DNA from: Thereva unica
Lineage: Eukaryota > Arthropoda > Insecta > Diptera > Therevidae
DNA: 64,000 nucleotides
Direction: 5' to 3'
NCBI GenBank assembly: GCA_949987705.1
Contig: OX465281.1
Coordinates: 4,194,001 to 4,258,000, forward strand
A program made the position numbers and the translations under genes. Positions 9,701 through 18,851 of this stretch are shown in pieces. The notes beneath the pieces were generated by a model. The model saw only the letters and a list, made by a program, of their open reading frames with translations, ran no database searches and was not told where the DNA came from. How positions within the stretch are numbered: position 1 is the first letter of the stretch; every line of letters begins with the position of its first letter.

Positions 9701-12700
9701 CGGAGGTTCAAATATCAGGGATCATTGGAAAGTAGCATCGACGTCCGACGTTTACAGCCGCATCGGCCAGGCAAGAGCAATCTTCGCCTCGCTCAAGTGG
9801 TGCATATGGAATCGAACAAATATTTCCATCAAAACAAAAGTACGCCTTTACCGAACGTTGATCCTTCCGATTCTTCTTTATGGATCTGAAACGCCGACAC
9901 TGCTCAAACTGGACGCTAAGAAGCTCGAGGTCTTTCAAATGCGATGCTTGAGGCAGATCCTCGGTGTCTCACTACGCGATCGCCTTCGAAACAAGACATT
10001 CAGACAAAGATGCGATCAGCAGACACTGATGGAAGAAGAAATACAAAAATGTCGACTACAGTGGACATGTTTGCCGAATGAATGATGACCCCTTGCCACG
10101 TAAACTTCTCTGGGGAGACCGTCCCGCAGACTGGAGAATTTAGCGATCGGCACCGAAAAAACCTGGCGAAAGAATATCGAAGGTGACCTAAAGAATCAAC
10201 GACTGCAAGAATGGAAATGAATCATGAATAGAGTTTGAGACCCAGCGGCACCGACAGCAGCGTATCCGTTGCGGGGACGTCTCCCTCGGACCGCCAGCCA
10301 ACGGATCAAAGAAGAAGAAGAGGCTAGCTGCGTTAGCACAAAGTTCGATCTCATCGAAACGTACATCATTATGCATTGTGATCCAAAGGAGAGGTCCAGG
10401 AACACCACATGCTGTTCTGTACACCATCGACCCCCGATTCACATTGAAATGATCTACCTTCTTTCCTTTTTAGCAAAAGTTGTTACCAAATAACAATTTC
10501 GGGAGGAGAGGATGTGTTTGTCTGACGACTACCCTCTCGGGCCCAACACGATCCACGACACGGATACCAACACGATCAAGGATACCAAAAAAGAGCTGTA
10601 TCTACTATCAGATGGCAAAAGACCAGTTGGCAAATCACGGTCAAGGTGGGAAAACAATGTCAAGGTCGATGCAGCAAAACTGTTCAATACAAGAAACTGG
10701 AGACAATCTGCGGAGCAGACAGACATCTGCAGGAAGAAGCAGATGGAGGCCAAGGCTCGGATTGGGCTGTAGAGCCATCGAAGAAGACAGCATCCATCTA
10801 ACAGATAAAACGAGGACTTTACAGCCTACAACATTTTATAATTTTGTTTTTAGAAAGCTGTTATCGCTCGTTTTTTTAAGTGGCATGGTCAAGCTTAGGA
10901 ATCACCCTTTGTACCACTAGACCGTCATGTCGTTCATGGTGCAATGTCTAGTAGTAAGCTTGACCTGAAAATAGAAAAAGAATAGGAAAGGTTAAGGGTA
11001 GTCTGGTGGATGCATAAGAAGGAGGCAGCGAGCCTTGCGTTTGAACTACTGGATGTTATATGAGTTCATTAATTTTTTTTGCAGCCGGGTGAGTCACAAC
11101 CGTCAGGGCTAGTGGGAGACAATCTTGTTGGAGTGTTATGCCGACATAGGCTGTGACGCCAACAGTACTAGACTATCGGAGAACAAGGAGGTGCCCCGAC
11201 CGCTAGATGAAGAACCTAGGTTAGGTTAGATATGGCTGAGCTTTTGGTTCAAGCCCACACACTTAGGCCAGAAGGATAGGCCCATTGCGATGCCATAGTG
11301 ATCCCACTTTAAACTTGATGTTAAAATGTCGTTTCTTCGTTAAAACCATCTCGAGGAAGTAATGAATCTTCTAAGCTGCGGGATCCCAAACTTCGAGATT
11401 TCCGCAAGGTTGCTTAGAAAGGGTTCACCAAATGTGGTTAAATTTATCCTGCTTAGGGCTGGGCAGTGACAGAGGAGATGTAGTACACTTTCCGCCTCGT
11501 CCAGGTTCTTACAGCTTCTGCAGAAATCGTGGGTCTCAAGACCTAAACGGGTCGCATGCGTCCCTATCAGACAGGGTCCGGTCAACACTCCCACTATAAC
11601 TGAGAGTTCTTGTCTCCCGAGGATCAGTAATAAGGTGGTTCGCCTGAGAGCATAGGAGGGCCAGGTTAATTTGGCCAAAGTGCATTTATTGAGATCCCTC
11701 CAATACTTTTTCGCTTGGGTTATTGTGTGTTGCTTGCATCGGAGTTTAAAGGTGGCCCAAGGCATGCTAACTCTTTCCTTTTCTGGAAGGAGAGTAGCGG
11801 TCGTGCCTCTCCTAGCCAGTTCATCAGCTTTACAATTTCGCTCTATATTTCGGTGACCGGGCACCCATACGAGGAGGGTCTTGAACTGCTCAGCCATCTC
11901 GTTAAGAGATCTGCGACATTCAGGAGCGCAGGGCTTTCAGAGCTGCCTAACTATCTGAGAAGATGTAGACAGTCCGGTTCCTATCGCCTTGCTGGTTGAT
12001 TTGCAGAACAGCTTCTTGTATGGCTAGAACCTCCGCTTGATATACACTGCAGTGATCGGGAAGTCGGAAGGAGACTTCAATCCCAAGTTCTGGGGAGAAT
12101 ACTCCTCCTCCCACTCGACCCTCGAGCTTAGTAAAAGTAGTAAAAACGTTTATGGCACCCTGAAACCTGTGTGGTCTATTTATCCATTCACGACGTGAAC
12201 GGATGTGGACTCCGTAGTTCCTCGTGAAGGTAATTTCGGGAAGGCAGAAGTCGGTTTTTGTGGGGATAGTAACTGAGTTCAGTACCTTCGTGTGCCCTCC
12301 CCTGATTCCGATCCAAAAACCGGATTCTTTTATTCTAAGGGCTGCAATAGTTGCGCTTTCCCTTGCCACAAGATTTAAAGGAGGGAGGTATAACATAACA
12401 TTTAGGGCCTCTGTAGGTGTGGAGCGAAGTGCTCCTGTTATGCATAACCCCGCACATCTTCGTACTCTCTGTAATTTGTTTAGCACGGTGGATTTACTCA
12501 GAGTTGGCCACCAATGAAGAACCTAACTAAGCGGAAATTTGGTACCCTATTATTAACCAGCTAAGCCGGCAGGATACGTGATATAGAATGTAATGTAAAA
12601 TCTAAATAACTCTCTACTTTTCACATACAATACTGCAAAACACACATTTTACCTCAACTTTCTCGCTTCCTATTCTGGTCTCCTCGCAAGCAATTCCTAA

Positions 12701-15700
12701 ATAAAAACAATTATTTAGTTACTCCATAAGTAAACTCAATGAATTACCGCTGTTTTCTGTTAGGCCACCCGAACCACGAACTCTTTTAGGATCTTCCTTT
12801 ACTTCTTTACTTTTAGCTTCAGTTTTACCTAATTTTGACTTAAAAGTTGTGATCAGTAGCGCTCTTCGTTCTAATTAATCTGATCTTACTTGCACGTTAG
12901 AAGCTGCAGATAAAGTGTTACTTTGAGAATCAGCTCCATCCTCGTTGCTAACCAATCTACTTTTCAGTAAACTAATGGGCACGTCATCCTCAGAATCGTT
13001 ATGCTTTGCATCAATGCTTGTAAGATGACGACCTATACAGAATAAAATGCCATCAAGTTCCTCGATGTCCCCCTGATTCAAACACAATTTCAATATCAAA
13101 GCGTTTGGATTGACTACGATAATCTTACCTTGGGGTGATCTAGATTAGATTCAAGTTTTTCGGTTTCTGTGATTTCAGCACCTTTCACATTAACAATTGA
13201 TGTGCTCTCGGATGTGAGTGGTTCTTTCTACAGAGATCCTTTAATGTTTATGAAATATCTTTATTATTTGTCCTCACCTTCACAATATCCAACGTATAAA
13301 GTTTTCTCCCCGTTGAGTTGATGCCTGGCTGACGATGGAATGAGTTGCCCTGGCTAAAATCCTTGGACTTTTTCTGTAAGTTAATATAAACCCTAGTTTT
13401 TACTGACGTAAGTTTTGTGTGACTCTATTATTTAATTCAAACAAGAACATCTATGTACATTTAACTAATCGAGACTTTGACGGCTTTTGTGTAATAACAC
13501 TTTTAGTGCACTTTTGGATTATCCTATTGGGCTAGAGGAAGGGCATCATCAACCTCCTCATTGTTGGGCCGACTATTTTACTGAAAACAAAATACCACGA
13601 AGCAGCTTGTGGATGTAGTTTTATCTAAGATGACGGAATCTCCCAAGTTTACCAGAGAGATAGGCAGAGCGATTCCGTTACCAGTAAGCATTATGCACAA
13701 GAAGGAGAAAGCCTTGTCATAACATCAGTTATTAATCTCGAGATTGGTAGAAGTACCTTGATCAATTTGGTTTAAGACAATGTGGTAGGACCAAACAACT
13801 GCCTGCCTGTTCTAAAAAGAGCTTCCTACGATGTACAGAGGAACTGGAAAACTTTTAAAATTTCGAACAATGCTGGACAAGCATTCGAAAAGAAATCGGA
13901 AGTGAAATACCTTGGGCTTTGGCTGGATCAGTACTTGTATTTCAATAGAAATGTAAGTGCTGCTCTGGACAAGGCAAACAAGGCGTTTCACATGACTAAA
14001 AGGCTTTTCTACAGCAGACACCTAAGCTCAGGGTAAAGGTGATCTGCTACCAAGCCTTGGTCAGACCGATTTTAACTTATGGTTGCCCAGTGTGGTTCAA
14101 CATATCTCCCTTTTATATGTAAAAGCTTCGGGTTTTCGAAAGACAATGCTTACGGGCGTGCTTAAGGTTGTATCGGACACCCGAATCTGGCTTCACGAAG
14201 TTTCACGCCAACAATGTTCTTTACGATAAGGCAGTTGTTAATAGGATCGACAACTTCATAATCAAGTTGATTCGAGGTCATATTGCTAGAGCGACGGAAA
14301 GCGACAATCCTCTCATTTGGGGAGCGTTCTACCCGAACGCGAGATACCACAAAATAGCTTGTGAACGCGGCTTTATTTCTCCAGAGGCATTTGTGCACCT
14401 GGATTCAAAAAGATTGGTCCAAGATAGATCGGGGGTGTCCTTTTCTACCACTTGCATCGCAGGGCGTGTGACAAGCGATATACTTATACCGAAGAGTATG
14501 GGAATGTTCAGGAGCTCTTGAGGTTCAGTACCAGAATCTCAGAAAGAGATACAAAAGATGCCGCCAACGTCTACACTTTGTACTGGTGGTGGTTGGGCGA
14601 CTAATTATTGCGTATTCGCCTTTAAAATTTTAGATATAGACTAGCTTAGCTTGTAACTTAGATTTGACGATTAGCTTAGGGCTTAGATAGGATTAGTTAT
14701 AGTTTTTACTTAGTAATAGATGTAGTATTAAGTAAGCTTACGTGCAAGCTACCACGAGCTTTTGTTAGTTTTGTTTGTCTGCTGTTTGTCTGTTGTTTGT
14801 TTGTTTTTGTTTGTTTTGTTAGTATTGCTAACACGAGCCCGTGGAAGCTCGTCGTCTGGACGGGGGTCACCTGAGACGATTTTATCGTCTCCGCTGCCCC
14901 CGCCCAGATAGTGCTAGAACTAGGTTATAGGATTAAGGGCCGGTTTCACAGTGCGAACTTAAGTTTTCCTTAAACTTAAGTTAATTTTTTCACTTAAGTG
15001 TAACTTAAGTAAAATTCGGTTTCACAGTGCAATTTTTTCTTCTTCTTACTATTATATTTGTTTCTTACGGCAGCACTTCAATATTGTAAATTATGAACTT
15101 ACAATAGCCGAACTTTACATGTAAAATTTCCTTTTAATCGCGTTTTCCTTGAAATGTACTGGAATAAGTGGCAACTGTGAAACAGCCATCCTTACTTAAA
15201 TGTAACTTAAGTTAATTTTTATACTTAAGTTCGCACTGTGAAAGCGGCCCTAAGTAGTGCCTGCTGAGGGCCAGTAAGTTAGATAGATTAGAATAGGCTA
15301 GAATAATTAACTTTAAGCGTTTAGTTAAAATTACATTAAGATAGATGGTAAATAAAATGCTTAAGATAAGGTAAATAAATGCTTTTTTAAGCTAAAAGCC
15401 AACTGTCTGCCCCCGCAATCACGGAGGACTTGAATTCGACGCTCTTGATACCATCTACAGCAAGGGAATAGTGGATCTAGTAGAAAATCAGTGAAATATC
15501 ATTGATCAAACATACGAACAAACTTCTACGAGGAGTTGACATATTAATTTTAAAGTAGACAATACCTGAAGCTGTCATCTACGCATACAAGAATATCAAA
15601 AGTTGCCTTACCTCAATCTTCTTTGTTACTGCAATTTCCCCACGAGGAGTTTCTAAATAAATAAAACTTATCCATGATATTCAGAACATAAACTCGTTCA

Positions 15701-15988
15701 GTTACCTCTGCGGCCATTGTATCTGCCTTCTGCAATCAAGTTTCTCAAGGCTTCCCTCAAGATTAGATCGGACTTCTCAGCCAGTTTCATGAATGAATGA
15801 AACGTCTTCATAGCATTAGCACAAACTGAACAGAGGCTTTGCGGCAGACTGTCACCTTCGCGGGCATTTAGAGTTGTGCACTTATTCAAGAAATCAAAGA
15901 ACGACCTGTTGGAGGAATCTTCGATTTTGGTACTTAACGAGGTGCACTTTGCCACATGTTCAATGCAAATCCGACACAGAGTGTCCAT
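6657..15988 (-). CDS. Gene B: ZAD zinc-finger protein, full set of modules
   Basis: Predicted nuclear DNA-binding protein of 913 residues. Exons right to left: 15706-15988, 15612-15652, 13278-13373, 13129-13227, 12890-13072, 12748-12838, 12653-12696, 9009-9080, 8877-8957, 8656-8818, 8425-8602, 8203-8367, 7861-8142, 7525-7791, 7151-7471, 6842-7087, 6657-6786. All joins stay open and in phase. It carries about 10 intact C2H2 fingers plus six fingers split across introns. The long introns (15.6-13.4 kb and 12.65-9.1 kb) are filled with LINE sequence. The model rests on splice-site consensus and paralogue comparison; transcripts could use a subset of exons. Confidence 0.7.
6842..7087 (-). CDS. 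Gene B finger exon 6
   Basis: 82 codons, phase 2 at both ends. Contents in order: half finger (YTKHSYIC), CEVCGKQFTSKYYLGLHKEI finger, a second finger CEECGKEFSRLSLSRHMRTH that is one residue shorter than the norm between C and H, and the opening half CENCGKSFASKY. The linkers HTYAKP and KKEK are weaker than the classic TGEKP. Confidence 0.8.
7151..7471 (-). CDS. Gene B finger exon 5
   Basis: 107 codons, the longest finger exon of gene B because of a roughly 30-residue spacer (LADKQPQLKPQSPVNSEPEK) between the half finger YEKHKKIC and the first full finger CEICGKQYRKKSHLNAHMES. The second finger is CDQCGKDFKTSKSLRTHMGW. It ends with CEKCEELFACKA. The donor that keeps phase 2 is TC|GTACGT at 7151; with it the split finger to exon 6 has exactly 12 residues between C and H. 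Confidence 0.75.
7525..7791 (-). CDS. Gene B finger exon 4
   Basis: 89 codons, phase 2 at both ends: half finger YSKHREYC, full fingers CEICGKKYTTKTTLDMHMEI and [20 protein letters not shown], then the opening half CEYCGKALARKP. The donor is CCCAG|GTAAAT and the acceptor TTGCAG|CTACTC. Confidence 0.82.
7861..8142 (-). CDS. Gene B finger exon 3
   Basis: 94 codons: half finger IKHNVIC, a basic spacer (KRRSKPQGLKRS), full fingers CRICGRTFSRKDYLEIHMNN and CNICGKTFEHGSNLKRHMKL, then the half CEVCGKSLSS. With the only good donor (TTA|GTAAGT) the finger rebuilt with exon 4 has 10 residues between C and H, two short of the rule. Confidence 0.78.
8203..8367 (-). CDS. Gene B finger exon 2 (short)
   Basis: 55 codons: half finger YSRHMEYC, one full finger CDHCDKEFRSIYYLRRHMRS, and the half CGSCGASFRRKD. 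The usual first full finger is missing, so this is an internally deleted version of the standard two-finger module. Both split fingers it takes part in follow C-x2-C-x12-H-x3-C. Confidence 0.8.
8425..8602 (-). CDS. Gene B finger exon 1, fused with linker exon
   Basis: It begins like the 44-nt linker exon e7' (SSEESTTKNET) and runs without an intron into a full finger, CNQCRKEFTNIYSLKRHKRW, then the half CEDCGKLLCTKQ. In genes D, E, F and H an intron separates these two parts, so a deletion has fused them here. The phase (1 in, 2 out) still matches its neighbours. Confidence 0.75.
8656..9080 (-). CDS. Second linker cassette of gene B (e3', e4', e5')
   Basis: Exons 9009-9080 (DSFRCQPRKNSTEP, then ILDFVK), 8877-8957 (EEPRVSESASI) and 8656-8818 (SIEEPDS..., DDVPISFLGKR). 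They match the first cassette exon for exon but are shorter and diverged. The e5' donor is AAA|GTGATG. The 44-nt e7' exon that should follow is fused into finger exon 1. Confidence 0.65.
9110..10320 (+). mobile_element. RTE-like LINE, 5'-truncated and frameshifted
   Basis: Overlapping frames 9167-9889 and 9621-10085 carry reverse transcriptase motifs: SVRQGVVASPLLFNVVID (B motif), the catalytic YADDSAVFAD box, GLKINAEKTRVL, then RTLILPILLYGSE and the LEVFQMRCLRQILGV tail. At least one frameshift near 9620-9890 separates them. The 3' end carries CACCGACAGCAGCGTATCCG followed by a GAA-rich tail; the same 3' end recurs at 36235 and 60775. It lies in the intron between the two linker cassettes of gene B. 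Confidence 0.8.
10325..10445 (-). mobile_element. Short R1-like RT fragment
   Basis: Minus-strand reading gives VYRTACGVPGPLLWITMHND, close to the GVPQGS-x-GPLLWN-x-MYD box of R1-type reverse transcriptases with the QGS part deleted. It adjoins the tail of the RTE-like LINE. A longer relative on the plus strand is at 54480-54760. Confidence 0.45.
10480..10985 (+). mobile_element. LINE 3' fragments
   Basis: A plus-strand frame at 10512-10772 reads like a LINE C terminus (KRPVGKSRSRWENNVKVDAA, then KLFNTRNWRQSA). From about 10860 a second repeat begins with AAGCTTAGGAATCACCCTTT and CTTGACCTGAAAATAGAAA; the same sequence ends the jockey-type copies near 16680, 44120, 49800 and 60000. These are two adjoining 3' scraps. 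Confidence 0.55.
11217..12530 (-). mobile_element. LINE with RNase H domain (I/LOA-like), 3' part
   Basis: Two minus-strand frames join at about 11900-11950. The upstream one (to 12486) has LNKLQRVRRCAGLCITGALR, then the RNase H start (VFTTFTKLEGRVGGGVFS, YQAEVLAIQEAV and YIFSDS). The downstream one has VWVPGHRNIERNCKADELAR, the closing RNase H motif, and a C-terminal zinc knuckle-like CRSCKNLDEAESVLHLLCHC. RNase H is found in I- and LOA-type LINEs. A frameshift lies between the frames. A plus-strand relative is at 32220-32545. Confidence 0.78.
12653..13373 (-). CDS. First linker cassette of gene B (e3 to e7)
   Basis: Exons 13278-13373 (NSFHRQPGINSTG, LDIVK), 13129-13227 (KEPLTSESTSIVNV, LDHPK), 12890-13072 (DIEELDGILFCIGR, SEDDVPISLLKSRL), 12748-12838 and 12653-12696. 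Residues match gene A closely, exon e5 being nearly identical apart from a short deletion near its end. Exon e2 is far upstream at 15612-15652 because LINE sequence separates it. Confidence 0.7.
13450..14935 (+). mobile_element. Jockey-type LINE, 3' half with mutations
   Basis: Frames 13782-14036 and 14168-14521 are parts of one reverse transcriptase C terminus: KYLGLWLDQYLYFNRNVSAA, KANKAFHMTKRLFYS, then (in a shifted frame) ALVRPILTYGCPVWF and RQCLRACLRLYRTPES. Several stops and frameshifts break it. The 3' tail contains a TGTTTGT-rich tract at about 14768-14825. It lies in the intron between e2 and e3 of gene B. Confidence 0.72.
14936..15252. repeat. MITE with CTTAAGT-rich inverted ends
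   Basis: About 315 bp. The left end reads AGGGCCGGTTTCACAGTGCG then AACTTAAGTT; the right end is the complement (CGCACTGTGAAAGCGGCCCT). A TA is present on both sides. Internal copies of ACTTAAGT add further palindromes. No coding capacity. Confidence 0.8.
15612..15652 (-). CDS. Linker exon e2 of gene B
   Basis: A 41-nt exon bounded by TTTAG and GTAAGG, homologous to 1466-1506 of gene A. It encodes a short acidic-to-basic peptide ending KKIE. Entering in phase 1 and leaving in phase 0, it fits the ZAD exon before it and e3 after it. Confidence 0.65.
15706..15988 (-). CDS. ZAD exon of gene B
   Basis: 283 nt from the ATG (MDTLCRICIEHVAKC) to the donor AG|GTAACT. The CRIC and CSVC cysteine pairs of the ZAD are intact, with [20 protein letters not shown] between them. 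It differs from the gene A ZAD by only a handful of residues, making A and B the youngest pair in the window. Confidence 0.87.
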
Positions 15989-16170
15989 TTCTAAAAAGAA
16001 TCATGATCAGCTAGGTTATTCACGAATGTTTACATCACAACACAATTTTACCAAGTTTTGCATAAGGAAGCAATTCACAGTCGACTGTAGGACCCTCGAG
16101 GACCCCCGATTACTTTATTTTGTTATATGAAGGACTTGAACCGATGTGACAATTCGGTCCTGCAATTAGC
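15989..16170 (-). promoter_or_regulatory. Upstream region of gene B (promoter class 2)
   Basis: Shared with gene A over about 150 bp (see CACAGTCGACTGTAG and GTGACAATTCGGTCCTGCA) and absent from genes C to H. No TATA box at a convincing position. Interpreted as the promoter and 5'UTR from its position only. Confidence 0.45.
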
Positions 16171-16299
16171 CAAGGTAATGCCAACAATGAATTCAGAGCT
16201 GCATACCATCACTGCAAGTAATTACAAATACAAATTGTAGTCTCTCTCATGTGGCTTTTTACACAGAGAGGTTGCTACGGCAGCGGGTGCTGTACATGG

Positions 16300-16650
16300 G
16301 CATGAGTGCAAGGCAGGGGAAAGTTTGACAACTTGTCCGACTGGTGTGAGTGTAAACAAAGGTCACAAACCCCGGTTTTATTTGGGAAACACGTGAAAAG
16401 AAGAGGAACCAAGATGCACAAGAAGAAACTTGACGAAAGATCGGATGGCATCAAAGAATGGAGTAGGTGAGTATAATTCTACTGCAAAAATATGCTAAAG
16501 AACGAAATGAACTTCGAAACTCTCTAACCTAACACAGGAGGAACAAAACGACCAAGACGTACCATAAAAGAAATGGTTAAACATTTTGGGGAAGAATCAA
16601 AAGAAATTCTTGGCACACTCTTTGAAGATGAAGGTGCTTTTTTGTGATAA
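16300..16650 (+). other. Candidate divergent two-exon reading frame
   Basis: A plus-strand stretch could encode a small protein diverging from gene B: the frame beginning MASKNGVG (near 16447) reaches a strong donor (AGTAG|GTGAGT at 16467) and, after a 71-nt gap ending CTAACACAG, continues as GTKRPRRTIKEMVKHFGEES, then KEILGTLFEDEGAFL and a stop. I recognise no family. Upstream of gene A the first exon is partly preserved beside the P-like element, but its donor is changed (GGTGTG). It may be a host gene scrap or an old transposon exon. Confidence 0.2.
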
Positions 16651-17264
16651 GATGAAGCTTAGGAGTCACCCTTTGTACTATTAGTCCGTCATGTCGTTCA
16701 AGTCATGGTTCAACGTATACATAGTAGTAAGCTTGATCTGAAGGAAAGATGAGATAGGATAGGTTAGGAGTCTGGTGGGTGCATGAGTAGATGTCGATGA
16801 GCCTTGCGTTTGAACTCTGAGATGTTATATGTAGGCAGAAGGTTTTTGATTTCAGTGGAGCAGTCACTATCGTAATAGCGGTAAAACTTGCTGAGCGCTA
16901 CTACATTCTTACGGTGGCTTAAAGGATCGATGGAGGAGCAAAGGGTGCTATCGCCAATAAGTTTGATGGCGCAGTTTTGCACCTTGTCTAGCCAAGCCAA
17001 GGTGGATTTAGGAGCGCCCGCCCAGATATACGAGTTGTATTCAAGGCGAGGCCGAATGTAGGACTTGTACATTGTTTGGGGAATATACCGACAAAGTGCT
17101 CGGAAACCTATAGTCACAATTAGAGATGCGCCAAATATGAATTCGACCGAATGCGAATATTCGGTCAAAAATGGACCGAACCGACATTCGGCCGAATTAT
17201 TCGGTTCATATAGGTCGGCGAAGCCCTCTGCAAGTAGCAGCGTTCGCCCATCCCTCCAGTACAT
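16640..17264 (-). mobile_element. Jockey-type LINE 3' end
   Basis: The minus-strand frame 16764-17264 reads YKSYIRPRLEYNSYIWAGAP, then WLDKVQNCAIKLIGDS and the terminal FKRKAHRHLLMHPPDS, the region after the RT core. Its 3'UTR (16650-16760) is the AAGCTTAGGAGTCACCCTTT repeat. A sister copy is at 22130-22800. The upstream half of the frame seems unrelated, replaced by the repeat at 17115-17215. Confidence 0.7.
17115..17215. repeat. ATTCGGCCGAAT palindromic repeat
   Basis: A dense set of ATTCGG/CCGAAT units (AGAGATGCGCCAAATATGAA at the start, then CGAATGCGAATATTCGGTC and ATTCGGCCGAATTATTCGG). The structure and the AGAGATG start resemble a hAT-type terminus, but no second end or transposase was found. 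Confidence 0.4.
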
Positions 17265-17535
17265 CGCGCTAGCTCGGCGGCACCCTTTCTTTTATTGCAA
17301 TTTCTTGCCAAAAAACAAGGGGCTAAAGCAAGAATATGGATAAATGACAATTCCATAAACATTGAGGCCCTATGCACATGAGTCGACTAATTTGCAAACC
17401 CAGTTTCAAACTGGTTTCACCATTATCACGCTCACAAGCAATTTGCAAGTTGCAGTTTGTTCTCTGCTCACGAACATTTGCCACTTTTTCTGTATTGCCG
17501 CATTCGACATAGCATACACAATCATAATACACTCG

Positions 17536-18250
17536 TTACCTAGATTTTTCGGTTATGTTTAAAAGCCGGGACGGAATGCAACTACGCCATTGGATGTTGG
17601 TGGAAACCCGCCGCATATCATGAAAACCCTGAATGCAACGCATGTACGCTTGTCTGTCACCAGCTTGATATTGCTTCCGACCGGCAAGAACAGTCGCGCG
17701 CAAGCAGTTGGAAACTATAATCAAATCGGTCTCGTTTTGGTAATCATTCGGCAAATTAACCCGCCACTGTAGGTACTTCACCATTGAATCATTTACGTAG
17801 GTGATGTCAATTATATATGTTTTGGAGGTGTTTACGTCTCCGGTGTTGGCTAACACCACGTTCAATCACAAAAACACTTCGAGAAATATGCGCTCTCTTG
17901 CATTCATTTGTCGACTGTCCCATTCGACAGCCCAGACATTGTAATCGCCGGCTACTATTATCGGGCAATTGCGACTCCCGTCAGTGGCTAACCTTTCCAA
18001 CATCGACTCGTACTCAGTGTCAGACTTGGCGCCGTAGACGTACATTCCGTCTACTTTTGCCCGCGTGAAGGCATTCACTGGGTTTCACATGGTATCTTCC
18101 ATGCCTTGGCTCCCATACGTTCATATCGTTGACGTACGTTGCTTTCCGCTATCCAGACGCCGCTGTGTAGGTTTCTATACTGCTCGCAGACGATTGCGAC
18201 GTTGATTTTTTCCACGAAGACTTCCAGGATATCTTGTGCCGCTTGAGACT
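17536..18250 (-). mobile_element. LINE endonuclease (APE) domain, broken
   Basis: Minus-strand frames 17866-18078 and 17536-17865 together give the C-terminal part of an apurinic-like endonuclease: CPIIVAGDYNVWAVEWDSRQ, MNARERIFLE, then VVLANTGDVNTS and the YIIDITYVND motif. This order is typical of R1/LOA-type LINEs. A one-base disruption separates the frames. No RT follows in this piece. Confidence 0.68.
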
Positions 18251-18279
18251 AGTATTGATTTATCTGTAGGTGGCTTATC

Positions 18280-18440
18280 TTCTACTTTTTAGCGCCTCCT
18301 TGAACGCTGGGAATCTACTACATCCGGTCACGTGTGGACTTTGCTGGGCTGGACATGTCGAGTGTATGCCAGAAGACAAATCAGCAAAGAAGGTCTTCAC
18401 TGGCATGATCGAAGGAGAAAGACTAACTAAACTATAGCTC
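18280..18440 (+). mobile_element. LINE C-terminal scrap
   Basis: The plus strand reads CWAGHVECMPEDKSAKKVFT, the common RWAGHV-x-RM motif near the end of RTE/CR1-type LINE proteins. About 150 bp survive, flanked by unrelated sequence. Confidence 0.45.
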
Positions 18441-18562
18441 CAAAAAAAGACAACCAGTTTTTGCTCTAAATAATCCCCCCATAAATGAAATTGTTTCAAA
18501 GAAACCGAGTACAAAGAAATGTATGTGAAAGTGCTAGCATAATCTAAAATAATAAACTATTA

Positions 18563-18851
18563 TCACGTGACATCGTCTGCTTTTATTAGGAATCCACAAC
18601 ACACGGATTTAACAGCATAGCACTTCCCACAGTGCTCACACCTAAACGGCTTTCGTTTATCGTGCGTCTTTATGTGCTGCCGCAGAGTATAGATGTTCTC
18701 GAATATCTTGTAGCATCGATCACATTCATGTGTAATCCCCTTGTGACTGTCCATGTGCCCATTGAGATATTGTTTTGAACCTAATATTTTACCGCATATT
18801 TGGCATTTAATTTTCTTTTGTCGTGTACACCTTACCACATGACGATCGAAC
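18563..18851 (-). CDS. Gene C second finger exon, with terminal stop
   Basis: Half finger FDRHVVRC, full fingers CQICGKILGSKQYLNGHMDS and CDRCYKIFENIYTLRQHIKT, then CEHCGKCYAVKS, an opening half finger that now has no partner. Instead of a donor the frame runs on for about 14 residues (CCGFLIKADDVT) to TGA at 18563, with an AATAAA inside that stretch. The last exons of the usual array are missing. Confidence 0.72.

Noticed and set aside
10188..10442. Minus-strand frames overlapping the end of the RTE-like LINE
   Set aside because: They are antisense to the shared LINE 3' end (GTATCCGTTGC and GAAGAAG tail); only a short R1-like scrap has motifs.
16764..17264. 166-codon minus-strand frame as a host gene
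   Set aside because: It reads as the C terminus of a jockey-type reverse transcriptase and has sister copies at 22.3 kb.
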